This document shows positions 18,635 through 26,983 of a stretch of DNA of 64,000 bases, piece by piece. The first letter of the stretch is position 1. Each line of letters begins with the position of its first letter. The notes under the pieces are model-generated. The model saw only the letters and a list, made by a program, of their open reading frames with translations, was not told where the DNA came from and made no database searches. The DNA is taken from assembly GCA_041392305.1 (NCBI GenBank), contig JAWKMJ010000002.1, forward strand, positions 186,001 through 250,000, read 5' to 3'. This stretch comes from JAGQYP01 sp041392305 (GTDB lineage Bacteria > Bacteroidota > Bacteroidia > Flavobacteriales_D > Crocinitomicaceae). A program made the position numbers and the translations under genes.

Positions 18635-19924
18635 ATGGGATGCGCGACTTGTAGTAATGGTGAAAAGCCGCGTGGTTGTAGAAGTAATGGGGCATGTGCC
18701 ACAACTGGGTGTAATAAATTAGAGGTTTTTGATTGGTTGGCAAATATAGAATTGCCCGGAGATCAAACTCCTTTCGATATAGTTGAAGTTCGATTTAAAA
18801 ACAGTCGAAAAGTTTTTTACAGAAATATTAAAAACTTTCGATTGAATCAAGGCGATGTTGTTGTCGTTGAAAGTAGTCCGGGATACGATATTGGTGTTGT
18901 ATCTATATCGGGTGAACTTGCCAGAATTCAATTGAAGAAGAAAACCCAGAATTTCAAACCACACGAAGCCAGAAAGATCTTCAGAATTGCTAATCAAGAA
19001 GATATTGATAAATGGATCGAATCGAGGGAGAGAGAGAAGGAAACAATGTTCAGAGCCCGGGTTATTGCTGATCGTCTTAAACTAAATATGAAAATCTCTG
19101 ATGTAGAATATCAGGGAGATGGGACCAAAGCAACGTTTTACTATACTGCCGAAGATCGGGTGGATTTCAGACAATTAATTAAAGATCTTGCTGATGCATT
19201 TAAAATACGTATAGAAATGCGTCAAATTGGAGCAAGACAGGAATCTGGTCGTCTTGGTGGAATTGGTTCATGTGGAAGAGAATTATGTTGTTCTACATGG
19301 CTTACAGATTTTAGATCGGTTTCTACGGCTGCTGCCCGATACCAGCAATTGGCCTTGAATCCACAAAAATTGGCAGGACAATGCGGCAAGCTGAAGTGCT
19401 GTCTGAATTATGAACTTGATATGTATATCGAGGGAATTAAATCCTTTCCATCAACGGACATTAAACTTGAAACTAAGAAGGGAAGGGCTTATCACGTCAA
19501 AACAGATGTTTTCAAAAGAACGCTTTGGTATGCGTATGAGCCTGGTTCTGAAGGACCTCCTGGATTGATTCCACTTATTCCAGAGCGCGCTCATGAGATT
19601 ATCGAAATGAATAAAAAAGGTAAAAAGCCGGAAGATCTTAATGACTACATAGAGGAAGTATTGATAGAAGAGCCTGATTATACAAATGTGGTTGGTCAAG
19701 ATAGTTTAAACAGATTCGAACATATCTTCAAAAAGAAGAAAAAAAAGAAAGGCAAAAAAGGGTCGCCTGGTGGGGCAAATCGGAATCAAAATAACCCTCA
19801 GAATACGGTAAACCAAGGAAATAGACCTAATCAAGGACAAAAGAACCAAGGAGGTGGTAACAAACCAAAAGGAAAACGTTTTAACAAGAACAAGAATCAA
19901 CAGAAAAAAAATAATAATCCGTAG
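18635..19924 (+). CDS. ricT: PSP1-domain protein, RicT homologue
   Basis: 429 residues. The N-terminal cysteine cluster (MGCATCSN, GCRSNGACATTGC) precedes the PSP1 core, which ends with the paired motifs CGRELCC and CGKLKCC. The C-terminus is a long Lys/Gly/Asn/Gln-rich disordered tail. In Bacillus RicT (YaaT) joins RicA and RicF in an Fe-S complex that helps RNase Y mature mRNA. In Bacteroidota the partner proteins are not obvious and the role is unproven. The gene lies 8 bp ahead of gldH and faces holB, an arrangement common in Flavobacteriia. The cysteine-rich start and basic tail go beyond the PSP1 core and may bind metal and RNA respectively; that is inference. Confidence 0.88.
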   Translation: MGCATCSNGEKPRGCRSNGACATTGCNKLEVFDWLANIELPGDQTPFDIVEVRFKNSRKVFYRNIKNFRLNQGDVVVVESSPGYDIGVVSISGELARIQLKKKTQNFKPHEARKIFRIANQEDIDKWIESREREKETMFRARVIADRLKLNMKISDVEYQGDGTKATFYYTAEDRVDFRQLIKDLADAFKIRIEMRQIGARQESGRLGGIGSCGRELCCSTWLTDFRSVSTAAARYQQLALNPQKLAGQCGKLKCCLNYELDMYIEGIKSFPSTDIKLETKKGRAYHVKTDVFKRTLWYAYEPGSEGPPGLIPLIPERAHEIIEMNKKGKKPEDLNDYIEEVLIEEPDYTNVVGQDSLNRFEHIFKKKKKKKGKKGSPGGANRNQNNPQNTVNQGNRPNQGQKNQGGGNKPKGKRFNKNKNQQKKNNNP

Positions 19925-19932
19925 CAATCTTA

Positions 19933-20382
19933 ATGAAACCAATAATTTATCTATTCGCAATTTCTTTAATTCTGTTAAGTTGTTCAGATAACAGTCTCTA
20001 TACAAAAAGCTATGAAATAGAGGGAAGGGAGTGGCACGTGGATCAAAAACTGGATTTTGAATTTACAATTGAAGACAATTCAAAAAACAATATCATTTCA
20101 TTGACATTGAGATTGAATGAGGACTATCCTTATTCCAATATGTATATCTTTTTAGAAACAATAGGAGCAAATCAGCAAAGTAGAAAAGATACATTAAAAT
20201 TACTTCTTGCTGAATCGGACGGTAAATGGAAAGGTGAGAAAAAGGGCTCTCTGGTTGAATTTGTTATTCCTATTTTTAATGGTCAGTTTCCGGATAAAGG
20301 GACGTATCATTTAACGATGCAGCATGGTATGCGGGATGAATACCTACCTGGGGTCTTAGATGTTGGAGTAAAGGTAGACTAG
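19933..20382 (+). CDS. gldH: Gliding motility lipoprotein GldH
   Basis: 149 residues with a lipobox LLSC (Cys17), so it should be anchored in a membrane facing the periplasm. The body fits GldH: SYEIEGREWHVDQKLDFEF near the start, a beta-sandwich-like middle and MQHGMRDEYLPGVLDVGVKV at the end. GldH is required for gliding in Flavobacterium johnsoniae and is linked with the T9SS gliding apparatus, though its exact job is unclear. It probably shares a transcript with ricT (8-bp gap). The stop codon lies in a CTAG palindrome that also provides the stop of the opposing holB gene. Confidence 0.85.
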   Translation: MKPIIYLFAISLILLSCSDNSLYTKSYEIEGREWHVDQKLDFEFTIEDNSKNNIISLTLRLNEDYPYSNMYIFLETIGANQQSRKDTLKLLLAESDGKWKGEKKGSLVEFVIPIFNGQFPDKGTYHLTMQHGMRDEYLPGVLDVGVKVD

Positions 20383-21500
20383 GCCTTGTGTAGTTCGCGC
20401 ATAACTTGGAATGTTAGACCGGTCAAAATAATTTTAGGATTGCAATTTCTTTGAATATAATAGGAAGCCTGATTCAATTCTTCATAGATTTTCAGCACAT
20501 TGTTTCCATTAATAAATCGCGCAAATTTATCAAGAAACTGTCCTTCGTCAGTAGAATAATTGGTTAACTCAGCCTGGTAATTGCGCATCAAGCTCTGTCG
20601 AGTCATATAAAGAGCGTAATTTAAGAAATCAACTAGGCCATCTCGACCAAGTTTACTGGCAGATTCTGACCAATCAAGCATTTTTGAAACATCTTTGGTA
20701 TAGCAAGCTCGCATGAGACCGATAAATTGGCTAAGGAAAATTTCTTTTTTTTGACTACCCTTTACAATTTCCATTGCCTCAAGTAAATCACCATTTGCCC
20801 TTCGAGAAATTTCAGAAGCTTCCATGTTTCCAATGCCTTTCCCTTCCAATGCTTTTAAAATATCTTGTTCCTTTAGTTTAGGAACATTTATAATTTGAGT
20901 TCTGGAAATAATAGTTGGAAGTGAATTTTCTGTATTTTCACTAATAAGTATAAATAAGGTTTTTGGTGGGGGCTCTTCTAAAATTTTTAGTAGGTTATTG
21001 GCACAAGTTGCATTCATTAATTCTTGTAACCAAATAATCATGATTTTATATCCACCAGCAAATGATTTTAAACTAAGTTTTTTAGATATAGTATCCCCTT
21101 CAAACCTTCCTAAACTAAGTAATTTACCCCCAGCCTCCATAATATCAGACCAGCCCTCATAATCAAACAAAGGATTTTCTTTTAGATTGTTAAGCCATTT
21201 TCTCTCACGTTCAGCATGGGAAGCTTGACGTTCCTTGTCCGCACCAAAAACGGGATAGGCAAAATGAAGATCTGGATGAGAATATGTTTGGACTTGTTTA
21301 CAGGATTCGCACTGTCCACATGAATCTATCTCCGACGGTTTTTCGCAAAGTAAGAGTTGACTGAATGCGATAGCTAGTGGAAGCTTATTCGCTCCTCTAG
21401 GTCCCAAAAACATCTGTGCATGACTGATTCGATTTGAATGGTATTCTTGAAGTAAATGGGATTTAATAGATTCCTGCCCGAGAACATCCTTAAATTGCAT
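20379..21500 (-). CDS. holB: DNA polymerase III subunit delta' (clamp-loader AAA+ protein)
   Basis: 373 residues from ATG 21500; a TTG at 21506 is also possible. The N-terminal AAA+ region contains a four-cysteine zinc module (Cys52, CGQCESC at 61-67). It also has the clamp-loader signature NLLKILEEPP and the SRT motif in IISRTQ. The P-loop position reads GPRGANKL, without the GKT of an ATPase. This fits delta', which does not hydrolyse ATP, whereas tau/gamma would keep the motif. In the clamp loader it works with delta and tau to open the sliding clamp. It converges on gldH with a 4-bp overlap. The insert around ERKWLNNLKENPLFDYEGW is typical of Bacteroidota homologues. Confidence 0.88.
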   Translation of the reverse strand: MQFKDVLGQESIKSHLLQEYHSNRISHAQMFLGPRGANKLPLAIAFSQLLLCEKPSEIDSCGQCESCKQVQTYSHPDLHFAYPVFGADKERQASHAERERKWLNNLKENPLFDYEGWSDIMEAGGKLLSLGRFEGDTISKKLSLKSFAGGYKIMIIWLQELMNATCANNLLKILEEPPPKTLFILISENTENSLPTIISRTQIINVPKLKEQDILKALEGKGIGNMEASEISRRANGDLLEAMEIVKGSQKKEIFLSQFIGLMRACYTKDVSKMLDWSESASKLGRDGLVDFLNYALYMTRQSLMRNYQAELTNYSTDEGQFLDKFARFINGNNVLKIYEELNQASYYIQRNCNPKIILTGLTFQVMRELHKA

Positions 21501-21586
21501 GTTCAAATTTAGGAATAATTATTGTTGATATTCCGTATGAATAGAATTATATTTACGTTCAACGCATTACTAATTAAATTAAAATC

Positions 21587-22441
21587 ATGAAGAATATTTT
21601 TACACTCATTTGCATCTTATTCACTTTTATATCCTTTGCTCAGGATTCTATCAAAATACAGGAAAGACAAGAAAATTTTTCAGTTGGGATGAAGAATTCT
21701 TTGGTGTCTAATATTCCTTTAGGCACAGTTGATCTTGCTATGGATGTTGTAAAGGATGTGGTGAAAAAATTCAAAGGTAAAATAAATGGGAAGGACGAAA
21801 TTTTTGTAGAACAAGCTACTAAGAGTACCATTTCAGAAAAAGCTATTGACATCTATATCAAAGTTATTGAAAATGCGGGTAATAGATTAGAACTTGCTGT
21901 TGCCGTGGACCTAGGAGGAGCCTATTTAAGTAAAGAGAAACATCCTGATATGTACCGCAATGCAGAAAGAAAAATCTATGAAATTGTTAAGAGAATCGCT
22001 ACAGAAGCAGTAGATCTAGAAGTGAAAGAAGAAGAAAAAAAACTGAGTGATCTTGAAAAGGATTTAGATAATTTGGTCAAGGATAAAGAGAAACTCGAAA
22101 AGTCGATAGAAAAAAATAATGAAGATATTGCTGGATACAAAAATGAAATCAAATTGAATGAGGCCTCACAAGAAGGGACGAAAAAGGAAATTGAAACACT
22201 TCACGGGCATTCCAATACGGACGCGGATGCACTAAAGGATAAAAATAAAGAATTAGATAAACTAATAAAGGATAAAGAAAAGCTAGAGAAAAAAATCGAA
22301 GGTGCTGAAAAGGATATCAAGAAAGCACAAGATGATATTAAAACAAATGAAAGTTCCCAAGAATCTAAAAAGAAAGAAATCGAAGACCAAAAAAAGCATA
22401 TAGAGGAAAATGTTAAATCAAAATATGCTAAGATTAAGTAG
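21587..22441 (+). CDS. Secreted coiled-coil protein, unknown
   Basis: 284 residues with a signal peptide (MKNIFTLICILFTFISFAQ). Residues about 20-135 form a helical domain I do not recognise (SLVSNIPLGTVDLAMDVVKDVV). Residues about 140-284 are a highly charged coiled coil made of two similar blocks: one begins LDNLVKDKEKLEKSIEKN and the second, about 65 residues later, begins LDKLIKDKEKLEKKIEGA, each ending near ETL/EDQ with KKEIE. This is an internal duplication. It has its own upstream region, where TTG (21525-21527), a 20-bp gap and TATATTTA (21548-21555) make a weak promoter candidate, and a terminator right behind it, so it looks monocistronic. It may be a periplasmic structural or binding protein; no function is assigned. 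Confidence 0.75.
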   Translation: MKNIFTLICILFTFISFAQDSIKIQERQENFSVGMKNSLVSNIPLGTVDLAMDVVKDVVKKFKGKINGKDEIFVEQATKSTISEKAIDIYIKVIENAGNRLELAVAVDLGGAYLSKEKHPDMYRNAERKIYEIVKRIATEAVDLEVKEEEKKLSDLEKDLDNLVKDKEKLEKSIEKNNEDIAGYKNEIKLNEASQEGTKKEIETLHGHSNTDADALKDKNKELDKLIKDKEKLEKKIEGAEKDIKKAQDDIKTNESSQESKKKEIEDQKKHIEENVKSKYAKIK

Positions 22442-22468
22442 ATAAGTTTCACAAATTAGAAATACTTT

Positions 22469-22494
22469 AGCCTCGATTTTTTCGGGGCTTTTTT
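22469..22494 (+). terminator. Rho-independent terminator after the coiled-coil gene
   Basis: Stem GCCTCGA (22470-22476) with TCGGGGC (22482-22488), including one G-T pair, a five-T loop and a run of six T that touches the next start codon at 22495. Confidence 0.85.
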
Positions 22495-23403
22495 ATGCTT
22501 CAAACTTTTAAATATCAAATATTATTACACTTTATTGTTTTCATCTGGGGTTTCACAGCAATCCTAGGCGAATACATAAGTCTGGATTCTTATGAATTGG
22601 TTTGGTATCGAATGCTCATAGCATTTAGCTCTTTATTTCTCGTTGCACTTGTAATGAGGAAAAGTCCATTTTTCCCTAATAAACGGAACTTTATTAAGGT
22701 ATTACTTGTTGGAGGAATAGTAGGTCTGCATTGGATCACATTTTTTGGGGCAATTAAAGTTTCGTCTGTTTCAGTTGCCGTTGTAGCTATGAGTTCGAGT
22801 ACTTTTTTTATGGCACTTTTAGAACCGCTGGTTTTTAAGAGAAAAATCCGTATTTATGAAATCCTATTGTCCTTGTCTATTTTGGCTGGAATTTTTATGA
22901 TACAGTATTTTATGGAATCCGATACAAATAGGACAAATGGAGGAAATGTTGCACTAGGAATAGCTTTAGCTTTGACGTCGTCATTTTTAGCTACTGTATT
23001 TACTGTTATAAACGGAACTTTTATTCAATCTATGGATTCACTTCGAATCACAATCTGGGAAATGATGGGTGGATTTATTGTTACGAGCGTTGCAATTGCT
23101 TTTTCAACAGGTTTCCAAATGGAAAGATTTAGTATGACATCTGAGGAATGGGTCGCAGTAGTTCTTCTAGCAATTGTATGCACATCCTTCGCATTTATGG
23201 CTTCAACTTGGGTAATGAAATTTGTTACCCCATTCACGGTTTCAGTTTCTGTGAATATGGAACCAATCTATGCAATGATTTTAGCGATATTTATATTTCC
23301 CGAAAGTGAGACAATGAATTTCGAATTTTATATTGGGGCAGGTATCATTATTTTAGCAGTCTTTTTAAATGCTTTTTTTAAATCTAAATTTTCAACTAAA
23401 TAA
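22495..23403 (+). CDS. EamA/DMT-family transporter
   Basis: 302 residues with about ten hydrophobic segments arranged as two five-helix EamA halves. The first runs from about residue 10 to 145, and the second begins after a short polar stretch (SDTNRTNGG). WGFTAILGEY near the start and EPIYAMILAIFIFPE near the end are typical of drug/metabolite transporters of the inner membrane, which usually export amino acids, nucleobases or other metabolites. The substrate cannot be read from sequence. The ATG immediately follows the T-tract of the preceding terminator, leaving no room for a leader unless transcription starts inside or upstream of the terminator. Confidence 0.88.
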   Translation: MLQTFKYQILLHFIVFIWGFTAILGEYISLDSYELVWYRMLIAFSSLFLVALVMRKSPFFPNKRNFIKVLLVGGIVGLHWITFFGAIKVSSVSVAVVAMSSSTFFMALLEPLVFKRKIRIYEILLSLSILAGIFMIQYFMESDTNRTNGGNVALGIALALTSSFLATVFTVINGTFIQSMDSLRITIWEMMGGFIVTSVAIAFSTGFQMERFSMTSEEWVAVVLLAIVCTSFAFMASTWVMKFVTPFTVSVSVNMEPIYAMILAIFIFPESETMNFEFYIGAGIIILAVFLNAFFKSKFSTK

Positions 23404-23495
23404 AAATTTACTTACTTTGTGGCTTGAATTTCGGTAGGATTTGTATCTTCCGTAATTCAAGGAAAACTATAAGAAAACCAAAAGAAAACCAGAGT

Positions 23496-24317
23496 ATGGG
23501 GAAGAAAAAATTCGTTGTTCCACATGATTTTACTCATGTTGCAGATATAGCTTTAAGTCATGCAGTAGCAACAGCCAAACAAGTTGGTGCTGAAATTGAA
23601 CTATTGCACGTTGTTGCTAAAGAGAAACAAATTCCAGAAACAGAAGATAAGCTGGCGTATGTGATTTCTAAGGTGCAAGACAAAGATGTTGTTATCAATC
23701 CTAATGTAACTGTAGGTAGTATTTTTGATGATATTGGAGGTTTTGCAGCGGAAAAGAAAGCTGATTTGATTTTCATGGGGACTCATGGAGCAAGCGGATG
23801 GCAACATATTGTTGGTTCAAAAGCGTTAAAAGTGATTACTTCCTCTGAAGTTCCTTTCATTGTGGTTCAGGAAAAGGACATCAACGAGAATGGATATGAC
23901 AGCATTGTTGTTCCATTAGACCTTCATAAGGAGACCAAACAAAAGTTGTCTTTGGTTGCAAATATGGCCAACTATTTCAAGTCTGATGTTCATGTTGTGA
24001 TTCCTGATGAATCGGATGAATTTTTGAAAAACAAAGCCCAAGCCAATATCAAATTTGCGAAAACATTTTTTGGAGAACGTGGAATTAAATTAACAGTAGA
24101 CCTTGTACCAAGTTCAGGATTTGATAAGGAAATTGTCAAATTAGGAGTGAAGTATGATGCTGATTTGATTGCCATTATGAACAACCAGAAAAATGCTCTT
24201 TTTGGTGTTCTTGGGGCGAATTATGAGCAATACATGATTACAAATGATGCGAAGATTCCTGTTATGATGGTGAATCCGGTCACTACAAGTAATGCGAGAT
24301 CTGTATTGTTTACGTAA
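23496..24317 (+). CDS. Tandem universal stress protein (two UspA domains)
   Basis: 273 residues from ATG 23496 (MGKKKFVVPHDFTHVADIAL); upstream in-frame sequence is not protein-like. Two UspA-type halves are seen, about 1-135 and 140-273. The first half has GTHGASG...GS, close to the ATP-binding G-2x-G-9x-G-S motif but with only eight residues in the gap as I count. The second half (YDSIVVPLDLHKETKQKL onward) lacks a clear nucleotide motif. Cytoplasmic UspA proteins bind ATP or act as stress-survival factors. It stands alone between the EamA gene and a terminator. The one-residue-short loop may mean altered nucleotide binding. Confidence 0.85.
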   Translation: MGKKKFVVPHDFTHVADIALSHAVATAKQVGAEIELLHVVAKEKQIPETEDKLAYVISKVQDKDVVINPNVTVGSIFDDIGGFAAEKKADLIFMGTHGASGWQHIVGSKALKVITSSEVPFIVVQEKDINENGYDSIVVPLDLHKETKQKLSLVANMANYFKSDVHVVIPDESDEFLKNKAQANIKFAKTFFGERGIKLTVDLVPSSGFDKEIVKLGVKYDADLIAIMNNQKNALFGVLGANYEQYMITNDAKIPVMMVNPVTTSNARSVLFT

Positions 24318-24344
24318 TGGAATTTAGAAATAGAACTTAAATAG

Positions 24345-24368
24345 GGCGATTTTTAATCGCCTTTTTTT
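24345..24368 (+). terminator. Rho-independent terminator after the universal stress gene
   Basis: Perfect stem GGCGATT (24345-24351) with AATCGCC (24355-24361), loop TTT and seven T. Confidence 0.9.
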
Positions 24369-24410
24369 GTTTTTTATATTTACCTATATTTACACAAGAG
24401 AAGTCTTACA

Positions 24411-25013
24411 ATGCACAGTATCTTTTTTTTGGTTTTACTCTTTTTTACTGGTTCTGGAGATGAAGAATTAAATTACCATTCTCTCCATGAAAAGGAGGTA
24501 GAATATATGGGAATTAATTTCTCCAAAGCAAAATTTATAGGAACCTCTCATTTTACTTCAGGAAAGATTCTTACTGAAGGTTACATGTCCTATTGGAATG
24601 ATCATGTAACCAATCACTACCATCAGAATAATCTAAACAATGCTTTGGATATCAAAGAGATGATTAATAGGAATTCTATATGTGGAAATTCTTATGCCAA
24701 AATAGATCCTTACAGTTTGATCACAGATGATCCCTACAGGCTGCGAACAGATCAAATTCAGGAATGCATCGATGACTTGGAATATCAACATCAAAATAAG
24801 GTTGGAATTTGCTTGGTCGTGGAATCATTCAATTTTAATACACAGACGATCACTATTTGGTTCACATTGGTGGATATGAATAAAAATCAAGTGTTTTTTC
24901 AAAAAAAGCTAATCACAGCCGTTGGTAAAGGAAAAGATAGAGATCTATGGGCCAATGGAATTTCTAAATTCATTTCAAAAACACTAGCCAATGCTGCAAA
25001 ATCTTGGAAATAG
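24411..25013 (+). CDS. Exported protein of unknown function
   Basis: 200 residues. The start MHSIFFLVLLFFTGSGD is a short signal peptide. The mature part has no motif I recognise; it contains KVGICLVVESFNFNTQTITIWFTLVDM, which reads like a beta-rich core, and ends in a basic helix. The next gene begins at the base after its stop codon, so the two are very likely co-expressed. No Cys lipobox is present. Confidence 0.7.
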   Translation: MHSIFFLVLLFFTGSGDEELNYHSLHEKEVEYMGINFSKAKFIGTSHFTSGKILTEGYMSYWNDHVTNHYHQNNLNNALDIKEMINRNSICGNSYAKIDPYSLITDDPYRLRTDQIQECIDDLEYQHQNKVGICLVVESFNFNTQTITIWFTLVDMNKNQVFFQKKLITAVGKGKDRDLWANGISKFISKTLANAAKSWK

Positions 25014-25418
25014 GTGAGAGTATTTTACGCCAGATTTTATCCCTTTTTACATTTTATATTTGCCATCGGTTTAACGATTCTTTTATTTTTAGCCAATAGG
25101 GTTGCATTTCGTGAGCCGGAAGTTTATGAAATCACCTTTATTATCGTTTTATGTATTAGAGGAAGTCTTTTTATCGGTGTTCCGTATTTTGAATTTTTTG
25201 AACGGGAATTGGTGATCTACAATCGCTTTTTTGGAAAACAAAAAGTCTACAAGTTCGATTCACTATCAGATTTTCATTTTGAAGGATATAAACTTTATAT
25301 GAAAACTGTCAATAAATCTAAAAAAGTAAGTATTTCAAGGATGTTTATTTCTCAAAATGATTGGGATCTAATGGTCATGTACCTAAAAGAAAGTGATCTA
25401 ACAAAAGAGCTTCACTAA
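25014..25418 (+). CDS. Small membrane protein with PH-like tail, unknown
   Basis: 134 residues from a GTG that directly abuts the stop of the preceding gene. Two hydrophobic segments lie at about 8-28 and 40-60. They are followed by a short beta-rich cytoplasmic domain (ERELVIYNRFFGKQKVYKFDSLSDFHFEGYK, split by strands) reminiscent of bacterial PH-like modules. I cannot name a family. It converges on the O-antigen ligase gene with a 4-bp overlap of stop codons. Confidence 0.62.
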   Translation: MRVFYARFYPFLHFIFAIGLTILLFLANRVAFREPEVYEITFIIVLCIRGSLFIGVPYFEFFERELVIYNRFFGKQKVYKFDSLSDFHFEGYKLYMKTVNKSKKVSISRMFISQNDWDLMVMYLKESDLTKELH

Positions 25419-26977
25419 TAACGTTTTCGAAATACAAATAAACCATAAAATAGACTAAAAAATGAAATACCACTCTGGGTTTCAAGGGTATCCTCTGGTA
25501 AAAAGGAAAGACACATCAATACGAGAAAAATAACATGTAAGTATTCAATAGATTGTGATTTTCTAAACAGGGGATAAAATAAAAATAGGATGAATACGAA
25601 TAGTCCAATAATTCCAAAACTAACACCTATACTTAAAAACTGGTTATGGCTGCGGTGTCTGTTTTCAAGTAGTAATTGGCTATTCGACTTCTCATAATAA
25701 CGATTAAATGATTGCTGAATATCTCCGGTACCAACACCAAATATAAAGTTTGTTTTAAAAATATTCCATCCAGCTTCCCAATAAGATAAACGTTGAAATA
25801 AGGTTTTATTGTTTGGATTGGGGTCAAGTTTCCATTCTTCAAAATCGTATAGAAGTTCAAAAATTCTGGCTTTTATGCCACCTTTGGCTTGAAGTGGACT
25901 TGTATACCCCAGAAGAATATTATGAATATCTTGATCACTCAATTCGTGAATACCAGCCGAATCTTTGGCAAAACCAAGCCCCGTCATATAGCGAATCAAA
26001 GTATAACGAATAGGCACAGTTCTACCAGGTAATGTGCTATCGATGTCAATTTCAGTTCTTTTTACCCATTCTTTTTCCAATTCTACATCACAAATGCGAT
26101 AGAATATTAATTTTCCATTTTCTCTAAGTTGATTAGATAAGTTGTGAGTATAGGGTCTTCCGTTTAAAGTAAACTCTTCATGAATTTCTATGTGCTCTTC
26201 GGGGATGGAATAAAACTCCTTGATGTTGACTACAATCCAAGTAAAGCCAACGGCAACTAAAGCAAGAGAAAAGGAAAAGACGCTTACTTTTAAAGTTCGA
26301 TTTTTGGATTTGATTGCATAGAAAAGTCCACTAACAAAAACTAAGATGATTAAGTAGATAAAACCGGTAATAATTTGTGAAAAATAGGTGTAGTAAATTA
26401 ACCAAAATAAAATCGGAATAAAATATGGTATTTTCTTTTTATCCTTGACCATAAAGTAGATCAACAGGAAAAAGGCAAAATCAATCATCAAAGAAAAGCG
26501 AATATGGGAGATGAAAAAGGAATAATCTCTATAATTATTTATTTCGAATCCTATTTGTAAAATTCCCTTAGCAATCATTACGTTCAAAATAGAAGTCGTT
26601 ACGACGGCTGAAATAAAAGCATAGCTGATTAGCTTGAATTCAAATTTAGTGATCGCCGGAATACTTCCCAGAACAAATGGAATAACCAATATTGGGAGCT
26701 TCGCACGTAGATCATGAAATCCATAATTAAAGTCTGTCGTCCAAAGTAATCCGACTAAGTGCAAGATGTAAAATGAAATACCAATCCAAAAAATCCGGGA
26801 TTGTTTCATTCGAGTCCATTTGCATTGAAAGTCTCCTTCTAATACCCAACTGGAAATTAACATAATGGTACCCACTGACATCACCACCTTATTCAGACAT
26901 ACTCCTATGGCGATCAGTACTAGTGCCGTTATATAAAAAAAGCGATGAAGAGGTAATCCAGAAAATCTGTCAAGCAT
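25415..26977 (-). CDS. O-antigen ligase/polymerase family membrane protein
   Basis: 520 residues with about ten to twelve hydrophobic segments and a large soluble loop (about residues 255-390). Past the loop is the family signature: GWNIFKTNFIFGVGTGD, then NRHRSHNQFLSIGVSFGIIGL. This matches the Wzy_C region of O-antigen ligases (WaaL) and polymerases (Wzy), which move lipid-linked glycans in the periplasmic leaflet. In Bacteroidota, members of this family also serve in protein O-glycosylation, so the acceptor is open. It follows the S41 protease gene by 6 bp and ends a minus-strand operon that includes rnpA. Confidence 0.82.
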   Translation of the reverse strand: MLDRFSGLPLHRFFYITALVLIAIGVCLNKVVMSVGTIMLISSWVLEGDFQCKWTRMKQSRIFWIGISFYILHLVGLLWTTDFNYGFHDLRAKLPILVIPFVLGSIPAITKFEFKLISYAFISAVVTTSILNVMIAKGILQIGFEINNYRDYSFFISHIRFSLMIDFAFFLLIYFMVKDKKKIPYFIPILFWLIYYTYFSQIITGFIYLIILVFVSGLFYAIKSKNRTLKVSVFSFSLALVAVGFTWIVVNIKEFYSIPEEHIEIHEEFTLNGRPYTHNLSNQLRENGKLIFYRICDVELEKEWVKRTEIDIDSTLPGRTVPIRYTLIRYMTGLGFAKDSAGIHELSDQDIHNILLGYTSPLQAKGGIKARIFELLYDFEEWKLDPNPNNKTLFQRLSYWEAGWNIFKTNFIFGVGTGDIQQSFNRYYEKSNSQLLLENRHRSHNQFLSIGVSFGIIGLFVFILFLFYPLFRKSQSIEYLHVIFLVLMCLSFLPEDTLETQSGISFFSLFYGLFVFRKRY

Positions 26978-26983
26978 AGAGTC

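Noticed and set aside
21504..21511. TAAATTTG on the minus strand as holB promoter
   Set aside because: It ends 3 bp before the ATG and has no -33 box, so it would require a leaderless transcript; evidence is too weak.
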